The translations under genes and the position numbers were made by a program. Under the pieces are notes generated by a model that saw nothing but the letters and a program-made list of their open reading frames with translations, had not been told where the DNA came from and did no database searches. Shown in pieces: positions 1 to 5,654 of a stretch of DNA of 10,665 nucleotides; position 1 is the stretch's first letter, and each line of letters begins with the position of its first letter. The DNA is from Planctomycetota bacterium. Its GTDB lineage: Bacteria; Planctomycetota; UBA1135; GCA-002686595. Where the stretch lies: the NCBI GenBank assembly GCA_021776885.1, contig JAJFFA010000182.1:1-10665 (forward strand). Reading direction: 5' to 3'.

Positions 1-1897
1 GGCGGTGCTGGCCGCCGTGGCCGCGCCGCGCGAGGTGGACCAGGCCCTGGTGGACGCCGCCATCCTGCGCACGCTGCTCGACCGCCTCGTGGGCTGGCGC
101 GCGAGTCGCATCGCCAAGCGCTACACGACCACCTCCACCAACTCGATGGGCCGCGTGCAGACGCCGACCCTGGGCTTCGTGGTCGAGCGCGAGCTGGAGC
201 GCGAGGCCTTCGTGCCCGTGCGCTACTTCGAAGTGATCGCGATGACCGACCTGTGCGAGTGGCACGTGCGCTTCCACGAGCGCTCCGACCCGGACGCGTG
301 GCTGGACGAGAAGGGGCGCTTCTCCGCCCAGCGCACGGCGGACGGCGCCCTGGCGGGCTCGGCCCACGGCACACTCTCGAAGGCGGGCCGGGTGCGCATC
401 GAGGGCGTCACGCGGCGCGAGAAGAGCCAGCCGCCGCGCCCGGCCTTCAGCACCGACACCCTGCTGCAGGCGGCCGGGAGTCGCTGGGGCTGGTCGCCCA
501 AGAAGACCGCCGCCCTCGCCGGGCAGCTCTACGAAGCGGGGCACCTGACCTACATCCGCACCGACTCCATGCGCCTGGCCAAGGAGGCGGTGGAGGCCGG
601 GCGAAAGTGCATCCTCGCGACCTGGGGCGAGACGCGCCTGGGCGCGACGGTTTCGGGCCCGAGTCAGGGCGCCGGGGCCCAGGACGCCCACGAGGCGATC
701 CGCCCCACGCACCTCGAGCAAGCGCAGCTCTCCGGGGTCGAGCCCGATGCTCAGAAGCTGTACGCCCTGGTGCGTGCCCGCACCCTCGCGTCGCTGATGG
801 CTCCGAGCCTGCGCGTGACCCTGTCCTTGAAGGCCAGCGCCAAGGACCTGGAGCGCGAGCTCGACGGGGCCGTCGGTTGGTACGCGGAGGGGGGCTGGCG
901 CCTGGCCTTCGGCGTGCCCGGGCTGGACGACGCCCTCGAGACCGCGCCCCTCGTGGTCGAGGCGGGGAGCGAGTTCGCCTTCTCTCCGGCCGCCGACGAC
1001 GAGCACCCCAACCCGGAGCTGCGCGAGGACGCGACCAGGCCCCCCGCACGCTACCGCGCGCACACCCTGGTGAAGGCGATGAAGGAAGCGGGCATCGGTC
1101 GGCCGTCGACCTACGCCAAGACCGTAGAGCGCCTCGAGGAGCGCAGCTACGTGAGCATCGAAGAGGGCGGGCTCGCGCCCACTCCGAGCGGGCGCAACAT
1201 CTGGCTCGAGGCGGCGCCGCTCTACGCTCTCAGCGATGAGCGCGAGGTGTTCCAGGCCGACTACACGGCGGCGATGGAGGCTCTGCTCGACGACGTGGCC
1301 GAGGGGCGGCGGGCGGCGAGCGAGGTCTGGGAGACCATGCTCGAGGAGTTCAAGAGCGCCCACACCGCGGCCCAGGAGGCGACCCAGGAGGGCCCCCTCG
1401 TGCCGCGCACGCGGCGCAAGCTGCAGGACTTTCTCGACGCCGCGCCCGAGCTGGCCCAGGAGATCGGTGACCTCGACGCCCTGTCCGAGCAGGCGGGCAA
1501 GGCGCTCTTTGCCGACCTGCGCGAGCGCGGCATTGCCCTGCTCCCGAGCGAGAAGCAGCAGGGCTTCCTCGAACGCCTGCTGGAGGCGACGGGCCTGACC
1601 CTGGAGCAGGCGCTGGAGTCCGCCGAGCTGAGCCCCGCCGGCGCGGCCCTCAACCGCGCCGAAGCCAGCGCCCTGATCGACCACCTGGCGGCGCTCAAGG
1701 ACGAGCGCCAGGTCGCCAGCCCCAAGCAGCTGCGCTGGATTGCGGACCTGGCCAAGAAGGCGGGCCTGGACGAGGCCGCGGCCTGCGCGCTGGTGGAGGT
1801 CGAGTCCTTCGCGAAGTTGAACGGCGGGAGCAGCGGAAGCGCGAGCGCACTGATCGACCTCTTGCTCGAGCGCACGAAGGCCGCGAAGCCCGGCTGA
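1..1897 (+). CDS. topA: Type IA DNA topoisomerase (TopA-like), 5' truncated by window edge
   Basis: This enzyme relaxes negatively supercoiled DNA by transient single-strand cleavage through a 5'-phosphotyrosine. The frame is open from base 2, so the start and the N-terminal Toprim domain lie outside the window; 631 codons are visible. Numbering from the codon at base 5, I see MGRVQTPTLG (48-57), the active-site segment LTYIRTDS with the catalytic Tyr at 183, QDAHEAIRPT (226-235) and GIGRPSTYAK (363-372). All are standard type IA motifs. The DAHEAIRPT and RTDS wording is closer to TopA than to TopB. The last ~165 residues contain no CxxC zinc ribbons, which most bacterial TopA proteins carry. 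Instead there are two clear copies, and perhaps a third, of a short KQ-type module. The stop is TGA at 1895. The family call is firm; topA versus a paralogue is less sure because the N-terminus is missing. Confidence 0.93.
   Translation, partial: AVLAAVAAPREVDQALVDAAILRTLLDRLVGWRASRIAKRYTTTSTNSMGRVQTPTLGFVVERELEREAFVPVRYFEVIAMTDLCEWHVRFHERSDPDAWLDEKGRFSAQRTADGALAGSAHGTLSKAGRVRIEGVTRREKSQPPRPAFSTDTLLQAAGSRWGWSPKKTAALAGQLYEAGHLTYIRTDSMRLAKEAVEAGRKCILATWGETRLGATVSGPSQGAGAQDAHEAIRPTHLEQAQLSGVEPDAQKLYALVRARTLASLMAPSLRVTLSLKASAKDLERELDGAVGWYAEGGWRLAFGVPGLDDALETAPLVVEAGSEFAFSPAADDEHPNPELREDATRPPARYRAHTLVKAMKEAGIGRPSTYAKTVERLEERSYVSIEEGGLAPTPSGRNIWLEAAPLYALSDEREVFQADYTAAMEALLDDVAEGRRAASEVWETMLEEFKSAHTAAQEATQEGPLVPRTRRKLQDFLDAAPELAQEIGDLDALSEQAGKALFADLRERGIALLPSEKQQGFLERLLEATGLTLEQALESAELSPAGAALNRAEASALIDHLAALKDERQVASPKQLRWIADLAKKAGLDEAAACALVEVESFAKLNGGSSGSASALIDLLLERTKAAKPG
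1541..1894 (+). repeat. Tandem KQ-motif repeats in the topoisomerase C-terminus
   Basis: Two protein repeats of about 50 residues follow each other. Copy one (residues ~513-563) begins SEKQQGFLERL and ends EASALIDHLAAL. Copy two (~570-625) begins SPKQLRWIADL and ends SASALIDLLLER. The shared pattern is S-x-K-Q, an amphipathic helix, a linker, then S/A-A-S-A-L-I-D-x-L. A degenerate earlier copy may sit at ~465-507. From memory, similar KQ...ASxLID motifs occur at the ends of some phage and recombination proteins and some topoisomerases. A DNA-binding role replacing zinc ribbons is an inference. Confidence 0.6.
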
Positions 1898-1923
1898 AAC
1901 GTCCGACTCAGGGCCGCGGCAGC

Positions 1924-1938
1924 GACGGAGGGGCCGTC
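1924..1938. terminator. Weak hairpin downstream of the topoisomerase gene
   Basis: GACGG and CCGTC form a perfect 5-bp stem with a 5-nt loop, 27 bp after the topoisomerase stop. It is followed by AAAAG rather than a T run, so intrinsic termination is doubtful. An alternative 6-bp pairing, GACGGA with TCCGTC at 1947-1952, is also possible. Confidence 0.22.
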
Positions 1939-2006
1939 AAAAGACTTCCGTCAACCTACGCTCTCAGCGCCAGGACTCCCGTTGCGACCTTCCGCGGGGG
2001 GGGGAG

Positions 2007-2027
2007 ATCTATCCCATGTGGTAGATT
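2007..2027 (+). promoter_or_regulatory. Imperfect palindrome containing an extended -10-like element
   Basis: ATCTA (2007-2011) and TAGAT (2022-2026) are inverted repeats that extend inward by one G-T and one C-G pair. The right arm overlaps TGGTAGATT (2019-2027), an extended -10 type sequence with TG one base upstream of a 4/6 match to TATAAT. A run of nine G lies just upstream (1996-2004), so there is no -35 element. If used, it would give a ~95-nt leader to the DUF1611 gene. Sigma preferences in this organism are unknown, so this is only a candidate. Confidence 0.25.
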
Positions 2028-2062
2028 GGGCGGCGAACGCACAACTTAGCGGGGACCTCGCG

Positions 2063-2093
2063 TTGACATTCGGCCACCTTTGGCCGTCACGAT
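2063..2093 (+). promoter_or_regulatory. TTGACA box followed by a perfect dyad upstream of the DUF1611 operon
   Basis: A perfect -35 hexamer TTGACA sits at 2063-2068. Starting two bases later, CGGCCA-cctt-TGGCCG (2071-2086) is a perfect 6-bp inverted repeat with a 4-nt spacer. The best -10 guess is CACGAT (2088-2093), only 3/6 and 19 bp away, so the promoter is weak by housekeeping rules. The dyad would fall between -35 and -10, a usual operator position, or it could form a small leader hairpin. Function is inferred from position only. Confidence 0.35.
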
Positions 2094-2101
2094 CCGGTCG
2101 C

Positions 2102-2124
2102 CTCCTCTGAGCCTATTCGAGGAG
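2102..2124 (+). promoter_or_regulatory. Shine-Dalgarno site of the DUF1611 gene with upstream complementary CTCCTC
   Basis: GAGGAG at 2119-2124 lies 5 nt before the ATG at 2130 and is a strong Shine-Dalgarno sequence that fixes the start. CTCCTC at 2102-2107 is its exact reverse complement, separated by an 11-nt loop, so the mRNA could form a 6-bp stem hiding the whole ribosome-binding site. This could modulate translation of the operon, but the stem is short and may be chance. Confidence 0.4.
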
Positions 2125-2129
2125 CGACC

Positions 2130-3296
2130 ATGAGCGCAGAAAATGGGGCTACGTCGGCACCCACCCGCGGTGTCCGTCACGTCCCCGCCGCCGAGGACGA
2201 AGCCTGCCAGCGCGGCGCCACCGCGATCGTCTATTGCGAGGCGAACTTCGGTGCCATCGACGGCAAGACCGCCAACGGACTCGTGCGCCACTCGGAGCGC
2301 TACAAGATCCTCTCGGTGATCGACAGCGAGAAGGCGGGCCTGGACTCCGGGACGGTGCTCGACGGAACGCCCAACGGCATCCCCATCCAGCGCGACATGG
2401 CCCACGCGCTGGCCCACGCCGGGGAGCTGCCCGACTACTTCATCTTCGGGATCGCGCCCGCGAGCGGGATGCTGTCGACCCACGAGCGCGGCCTCGTGCT
2501 CGCGGCCATCGATCGCGGGATGAACATCGTGAATGGGCTGCACGAGTTCCTGAGCGACGACCCCGAGTTCGCGGCGGCCAGCGCGGCGAACAAGGTGCAG
2601 ATCCTCGACGTGCGCAAGCCGCGCCCGAAGAAGGATCTGCGCATCTTCAGTGGCAGCATCGCCGACATCGCCTGTCCGCGCATCGCCGTTCTCGGGACCG
2701 ACTGCGCGATCGGCAAGCGCACGACCGCCACGGTCCTGGCTCGCACCCTCGAGGCCATGGGCCTGAGGGCGGTGATGGTCGGGACCGGCCAGACCGGTTT
2801 GATGCAAGGGGCGCGCTACGGCATTGCCCTCGACGCCGTCCCGTCGCAGTTCTGCGCGGGCGAGCTCGAGGCGACCTTGCTCGAGGCGTACTTCGGTGAG
2901 GATCCCGACGTGATCGTCATCGAGGGACAGGGCGCGCTGAGTCACCCGGCCTACTCGACCTCGTCTTTCATCCTGCGCGGCAGCTGCCCCGACGCCGTCG
3001 TGCTGCAGCACGCGCCGGGCCGGCTGCATCGCTGCGACTTCCCGGGCATGGCCATGCCGACGCCCGCGAGCGAGATCAAGCTCATCGAGACCTTCGCGGA
3101 CACGCGCGTGATCGGGATGGCGCTGAACCACGAGCACATGACCGACGTCGAGGTCGGCGCAGCCATCGAGCGCTACGAGCACGAGCTCGGCATCCCCGTT
3201 ACCGACGCCCTGACCCGACCGCCCGAACGACTGGCGGACATGGTCCTGGCCGCGTTCCCTGCACTTCGATCGAGGCTGACCGCAAGCACGCGATGA
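2130..3296 (+). CDS. DUF1611 (DgcN-like) P-loop protein
   Basis: This 388-residue protein spans the full DUF1611 architecture: a Rossmann-like N-terminal half (about 30-150), then a P-loop NTPase-like C-terminal half. Visible family motifs are the P-loop GTDCAIGKRTT (189-199), whose spacing resembles the GTDTxxGKT loop of dethiobiotin synthetase, then GTGQTGLMQG (218-227), EGQGALSHP (265-273) and NHEHMTD (333-339). The first ~28 residues look like a flexible leader. From memory, the member DgcN has been described as a D-glutamate N-acetyltransferase working with an enolase-superfamily partner, DgcA; most members are uncharacterised. The ATG is supported by GAGGAG 5 nt upstream. Its TGA overlaps the next ATG (ATGA), so it is very likely co-translated with the racemase. 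I infer an amino-acid substrate from that partner. No signal peptide is seen, so it is probably cytoplasmic. The family call is firm; the reaction is unproven. Confidence 0.88.
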   Translation: MSAENGATSAPTRGVRHVPAAEDEACQRGATAIVYCEANFGAIDGKTANGLVRHSERYKILSVIDSEKAGLDSGTVLDGTPNGIPIQRDMAHALAHAGELPDYFIFGIAPASGMLSTHERGLVLAAIDRGMNIVNGLHEFLSDDPEFAAASAANKVQILDVRKPRPKKDLRIFSGSIADIACPRIAVLGTDCAIGKRTTATVLARTLEAMGLRAVMVGTGQTGLMQGARYGIALDAVPSQFCAGELEATLLEAYFGEDPDVIVIEGQGALSHPAYSTSSFILRGSCPDAVVLQHAPGRLHRCDFPGMAMPTPASEIKLIETFADTRVIGMALNHEHMTDVEVGAAIERYEHELGIPVTDALTRPPERLADMVLAAFPALRSRLTASTR

Positions 3297-4441
3297 GCGC
3301 GCCGCGCCTGGAGATCGACCTCGACAAGGTCCAGCACAACGCCCGCACCCTCGTCGACCAGCTCTCCCTGCGCGGGATCTCGGTCACGGGCGTCACGAAG
3401 GCGGCGCTCGGCTCAGCCGAGCTCGCCCGCGCGTTGCTGCGTGGTGGAGTGAAGCGGCTGGGCGACTCGCGCATCGAGAACATCGAAGGCCTGCGTCGCG
3501 CGCGGGTCCCGGCGTCGATGTCGCTCATTCGCACTCCGATGCTCAGCCAGGTGGAGCGGGTCGTGGAGCATGCGGATACGAGCTTCAACACCGAGCTCGA
3601 CGTCCTCTGCGCGCTCTCGTCGGCCGCCAAGCGGGCCGGGGTGACCCATGGGGTCGTGCTCATGGTCGAGCTAGGGGATCTGCGCGAGGGGATCCTTCCG
3701 GGCGACCTCGAGACCACGGTGCGCGAGACCCTGCGCCTTCCGAACCTCAGGCTGCGGGGCATCGGGACCAACCTGGCCTGCCGCAGCGGAGTCGTGCCCG
3801 GGCCCGAGAACATGGCCGAGCTGTCCGCCCTGGCCGATTCGATCGAGGCCACCTTCGGCGTCGAGCTCGAGATCGTCTCCGGTGGCAACTCCGCCAACCT
3901 GCCCTGGGCGCTGAGCTCGGCCAGCAGTGGACGCATCAACGATCTGCGCCTGGGTGAAGCGCTGCTGCTCGGCCGCGAGCCGCTCTTGCGCCAAGCGCTC
4001 GAGGGGCTGCACACCGACGCCATCACCCTCTGCGCCGAGGTGATCGAGGCCAAGCTCAAGCCATCCCTGCCCCGGGGCAAGCTCGCACAGTCCGCGTTCG
4101 GCGAGGTACCCGCGGCGGTCGATCGAGGCCCTGTCTGGCAGACGATCCTCTCCCTCGGGCGTCAGGACACCGACCCCGAGGGTCTGTACCCACCCCACGG
4201 ACTCGAGGTCCTGGGGGCCAGCAGCGATCACCTCTTCATGGACCCCGGCGCGTGCCGCCTGCCCGTCGGAGCCGAGGTCAGGTTCCAGCTCAACTACAGC
4301 GCGCTGCTGCGTGCCATGACCTCACCCTTCGTGACCAAGGTCGTGAGAGCGGCGGGTGAGCCTGGGGCCGGCGCGAGCCCTCCCGTCGTTCCGCAGGTCG
4401 GGGCGGCTCGAGCCTCGAAGGGTATCCGTCCGGTCCGCTGA
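3293..4441 (+). CDS. PLP-dependent amino-acid racemase, alanine/ornithine racemase family
   Basis: This is a 382-residue fold-type III PLP enzyme that should interconvert L- and D-forms of a free amino acid in the cytoplasm. The N-terminus reads LEIDLDKVQHNA, then GVTKA, placing the Schiff-base Lys at 36. Later motifs are SGGNSAN (196-202, PLP phosphate region), RINDLRLGEALLLGRE (from 214), VLGASSDHLFMD (from 306) and QLNYSALLRAMTSPFV (from 332). These match the clostridial ornithine racemase (Orr) branch better than classical Alr, which has a different C-terminal beta domain. The last ~30 residues are a Pro/Ala/Gly-rich tail beyond the conserved region. The start codon overlaps the DUF1611 stop by 4 bp. 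The substrate cannot be read from sequence; ornithine, alanine, glutamate or others are possible. The context suggests that its product or substrate is handled by the DUF1611 protein. Confidence 0.9.
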   Translation: MSAPRLEIDLDKVQHNARTLVDQLSLRGISVTGVTKAALGSAELARALLRGGVKRLGDSRIENIEGLRRARVPASMSLIRTPMLSQVERVVEHADTSFNTELDVLCALSSAAKRAGVTHGVVLMVELGDLREGILPGDLETTVRETLRLPNLRLRGIGTNLACRSGVVPGPENMAELSALADSIEATFGVELEIVSGGNSANLPWALSSASSGRINDLRLGEALLLGREPLLRQALEGLHTDAITLCAEVIEAKLKPSLPRGKLAQSAFGEVPAAVDRGPVWQTILSLGRQDTDPEGLYPPHGLEVLGASSDHLFMDPGACRLPVGAEVRFQLNYSALLRAMTSPFVTKVVRAAGEPGAGASPPVVPQVGAARASKGIRPVR

Positions 4442-4477
4442 ACGGGCCCGGGGGCACCCGCTCGCCCGCGCGTCGAG

Positions 4478-4483
4478 TCTAAT
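4478..4483 (+). promoter_or_regulatory. Candidate -10 box for a leaderless sigma-factor transcript
   Basis: TCTAAT (5/6 match to TATAAT) ends 7 bp before the sigma-factor ATG at 4491, so initiation at normal distance would fall on or beside the A of the ATG. No recognisable -35 lies 16-18 bp upstream. The only purine tract, GAGGG, ends 1 nt before the ATG, too close for a normal Shine-Dalgarno site. Together these fit leaderless expression but are not conclusive. Confidence 0.3.
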
Positions 4484-4490
4484 AGAGGGC

Positions 4491-5048
4491 ATGTCCGACA
4501 GCGTGACACGCCTCCTGGCCAACCTGCGCGGTGGGGACGACGCTGCCCTCCCGGGGCTGATAGCCGGCGTGCAGGACGAGCTGCGTGCCCTCGCCGCACG
4601 CCACCTCGCACGCGAGCGCCCGGACCACACGCTGCAGCCCACCGCCCTGGTCAACGAGGCTTATCTGCGCCTGATCGATCAGCGCGACCAGAACTGGGAG
4701 GCACGCAGCCACTTCCTGGCCATCGCCTCCACCGCCATGCGCCGCGTGCTGATGGAGCACGCCCGCTCGCGCGTGGCCCAGAAGCGCGGTGGAGGTGCCC
4801 AGCGCGTCACCCTGTTCGAGGTGCCCAGCGCTCTGGATGAACGCCCGGAGAACTTGCTCGCCCTGGACGACGCTCTGGAGCAGTTCGCAGCGATCGACCC
4901 GAAGAACGCGCGCATCGTGGAGCTGCGCTGGTTTGGCGGCCTCGAGGTGGCGGAGATCGCAGCGCTACTCGAGGTCTCGACCCGCACGGTCGAGCGCGGC
5001 TGGCGGGCCGCGGCGGCCTGGTTGCGCGAGCGCCTGGCCGAGGATTGA
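4491..5048 (+). CDS. ECF-like RNA polymerase sigma factor, TIGR02999 (Sig-70_X6) type
   Basis: This 185-residue sigma factor directs RNA polymerase to a dedicated promoter set. Region 2 covers about 10-93 with the hallmark stretch LQPTALVNEAYLRLIDQ (48-64), a helix through AIASTAMRRVLMEHARSR and the basic linker AQKRGGGAQRVTL. Region 4 covers about 125-182 and ends in the helix-turn-helix VAEIAALLEVSTRTVERGW (153-171). This wording is typical of the TIGR02999 family, common in Planctomycetota and Acidobacteriota and often encoded near Ser/Thr kinases. I chose ATG 4491. The same frame is open further upstream, to at least 4356, but that start would overlap the racemase and add a Pro/Arg-rich segment with no family similarity. 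No anti-sigma gene is adjacent. A kinase-TPR gene lies 4 kb away on the opposite strand and is a possible functional partner. Confidence 0.92.
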   Translation: MSDSVTRLLANLRGGDDAALPGLIAGVQDELRALAARHLARERPDHTLQPTALVNEAYLRLIDQRDQNWEARSHFLAIASTAMRRVLMEHARSRVAQKRGGGAQRVTLFEVPSALDERPENLLALDDALEQFAAIDPKNARIVELRWFGGLEVAEIAALLEVSTRTVERGWRAAAAWLRERLAED

Positions 5049-5053
5049 AGCGA

Positions 5054-5084
5054 ACGGACTGGCTCGGATGTCGAGCCAGTCCGT
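5054..5084. terminator. Bidirectional hairpin terminator between convergent genes
   Basis: ACGGACTGGCTCG and its exact reverse complement form a perfect 13-bp stem with a GATGT loop. It begins 6 bp after the sigma-factor stop and ends 26 bp before the stop of the convergent membrane-protein gene. Neither side has a T run. The position strongly suggests termination or 3'-end protection for both transcripts. Confidence 0.75.
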
Positions 5085-5109
5085 CCTGGAACGAGACGAA
5101 CACGGCCTG

Positions 5110-5505
5110 CTAGATCACGAACGAAGCCACCCCCAGTCCCACGGCGCCCATGCCGAGGGGGATCTGCACGCTGGTGAGCTTCGCGATCAAGGCCTCGCTC
5201 TTCTGCTTGGCGCTGGGGTTCCTGGCCAGCAGGCCGCTCAGCAGGCCGAAGCCCAGGAGGAAGCCGAGCAGGAGGTTGGCCACGATCATGGCCAGGACGA
5301 GCGCGCCGTCGAGGCTCGAGAACGACATGCCGATGTGCGGCAGCCAGCGCACGAGCCAGAGGACTCCCAGGGCGAGGACGCCGACACCGAGCATGCCCTG
5401 GTAGGGGGCGATGCGCGCGAACAGCTGCCTGGCGTTGGGCTTCTTGGCGACGATCAGGGGCGAGGCGACGATCAAGCCGCCGAGGATGGTCAGGATGGGA
5501 AACAT
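5110..5505 (-). CDS. Small four-helix membrane protein of unknown function
   Basis: This 131-residue, very hydrophobic protein has no family I recognise. Four membrane segments are visible at about 2-20, 35-55, 66-93 and 111-131. Short basic loops contain KKPNARQ (21-27) and ARNPSAKQKSEALIAKL (94-110), which would face the cytoplasm under the positive-inside rule. The third segment is rich in Leu, Gly and Phe. There are no cysteines and no obvious catalytic residues, so a structural, transport-accessory or partner role is as likely as any enzyme. The ATG at 5505 has no Shine-Dalgarno sequence; the 20 nt before it are C-rich and follow directly after a strong hairpin. It is the last gene of a - strand series after the kinase and the repeat protein and may be read through from them. 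The gene is supported by coherent hydrophobic periodicity and by the terminator after its stop. Confidence 0.75.
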   Translation of the reverse strand: MFPILTILGGLIVASPLIVAKKPNARQLFARIAPYQGMLGVGVLALGVLWLVRWLPHIGMSFSSLDGALVLAMIVANLLLGFLLGFGLLSGLLARNPSAKQKSEALIAKLTSVQIPLGMGAVGLGVASFVI

Positions 5506-5525
5506 GGTATCGAGGGGGTTGGGGG

Positions 5526-5560
5526 GTCATCGGGACGCGCGAGGGGAGCGTCCCGATGAC
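5526..5560. terminator. Perfect 13-bp stem hairpin before the small membrane-protein gene
   Basis: GTCATCGGGACGC and its exact reverse complement pair around a 9-nt purine-rich loop. On the - strand it lies 94 nt after the repeat-protein stop and 20 nt before the membrane-protein ATG. No T run follows. It may end the repeat-protein transcript, attenuate read-through or shape the 5' UTR of the membrane gene. Confidence 0.6.
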
Positions 5561-5571
5561 GTCCTGCGCTC

Positions 5572-5585
5572 GAGCCTTTCGGCTC
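5572..5585 (-). other. Small stem with GNRA-type (GAAA) tetraloop
   Basis: Read on the - strand the sequence is GAGCC-GAAA-GGCTC, a 5-bp GC-rich stem closed by a GAAA tetraloop, a very stable RNA loop class. It lies in the 3' region of the repeat-protein transcript, 11 nt before the 13-bp hairpin. The loop is GNRA only on this strand, which agrees with the direction of the flanking genes. Confidence 0.4.
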
Positions 5586-5591
5586 CACGGT

Positions 5592-5645
5592 CTTGCGTGC
5601 CGACCGCGCCGCGTGGCCGACACGATTCCGGCACGAATTCGCAAG
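5592..5645. other. Long bulged inverted repeat just after the repeat-protein stop
   Basis: CTTGCGTGCCG (5592-5602) pairs over 11 bases with the arm at 5629-5645, which contains the same complement interrupted by a 6-nt insertion: CGGCA, then CGAATT, then CGCAAG. The insertion can shift register, because CGGCACG plus CAAG also pairs. A 26-nt GC-rich stretch separates the arms. It starts 9 bp from the repeat-protein stop and is the first of three hairpins in that gap on the - strand. Confidence 0.4.
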
Positions 5646-5654
5646 AAGCCGGAC

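Noticed and set aside
1996..2004. Run of nine G in the gap before the DUF1611 gene
   Set aside because: It could be a slippage tract for phase variation, but it is not inside a gene or between convincing promoter boxes, so I do not list it as functional.
2046..3182. A 378-codon open frame on the - strand opposite the DUF1611 gene
   Set aside because: It mirrors the codon structure of a recognisable DUF1611 protein and has no motif of its own.
4356..4490. N-terminal extension of the sigma factor
   Set aside because: It would overlap the conserved racemase gene by 86 bp and adds a Pro/Arg-rich segment absent from the TIGR02999 family; ATG 4491 gives the normal length.
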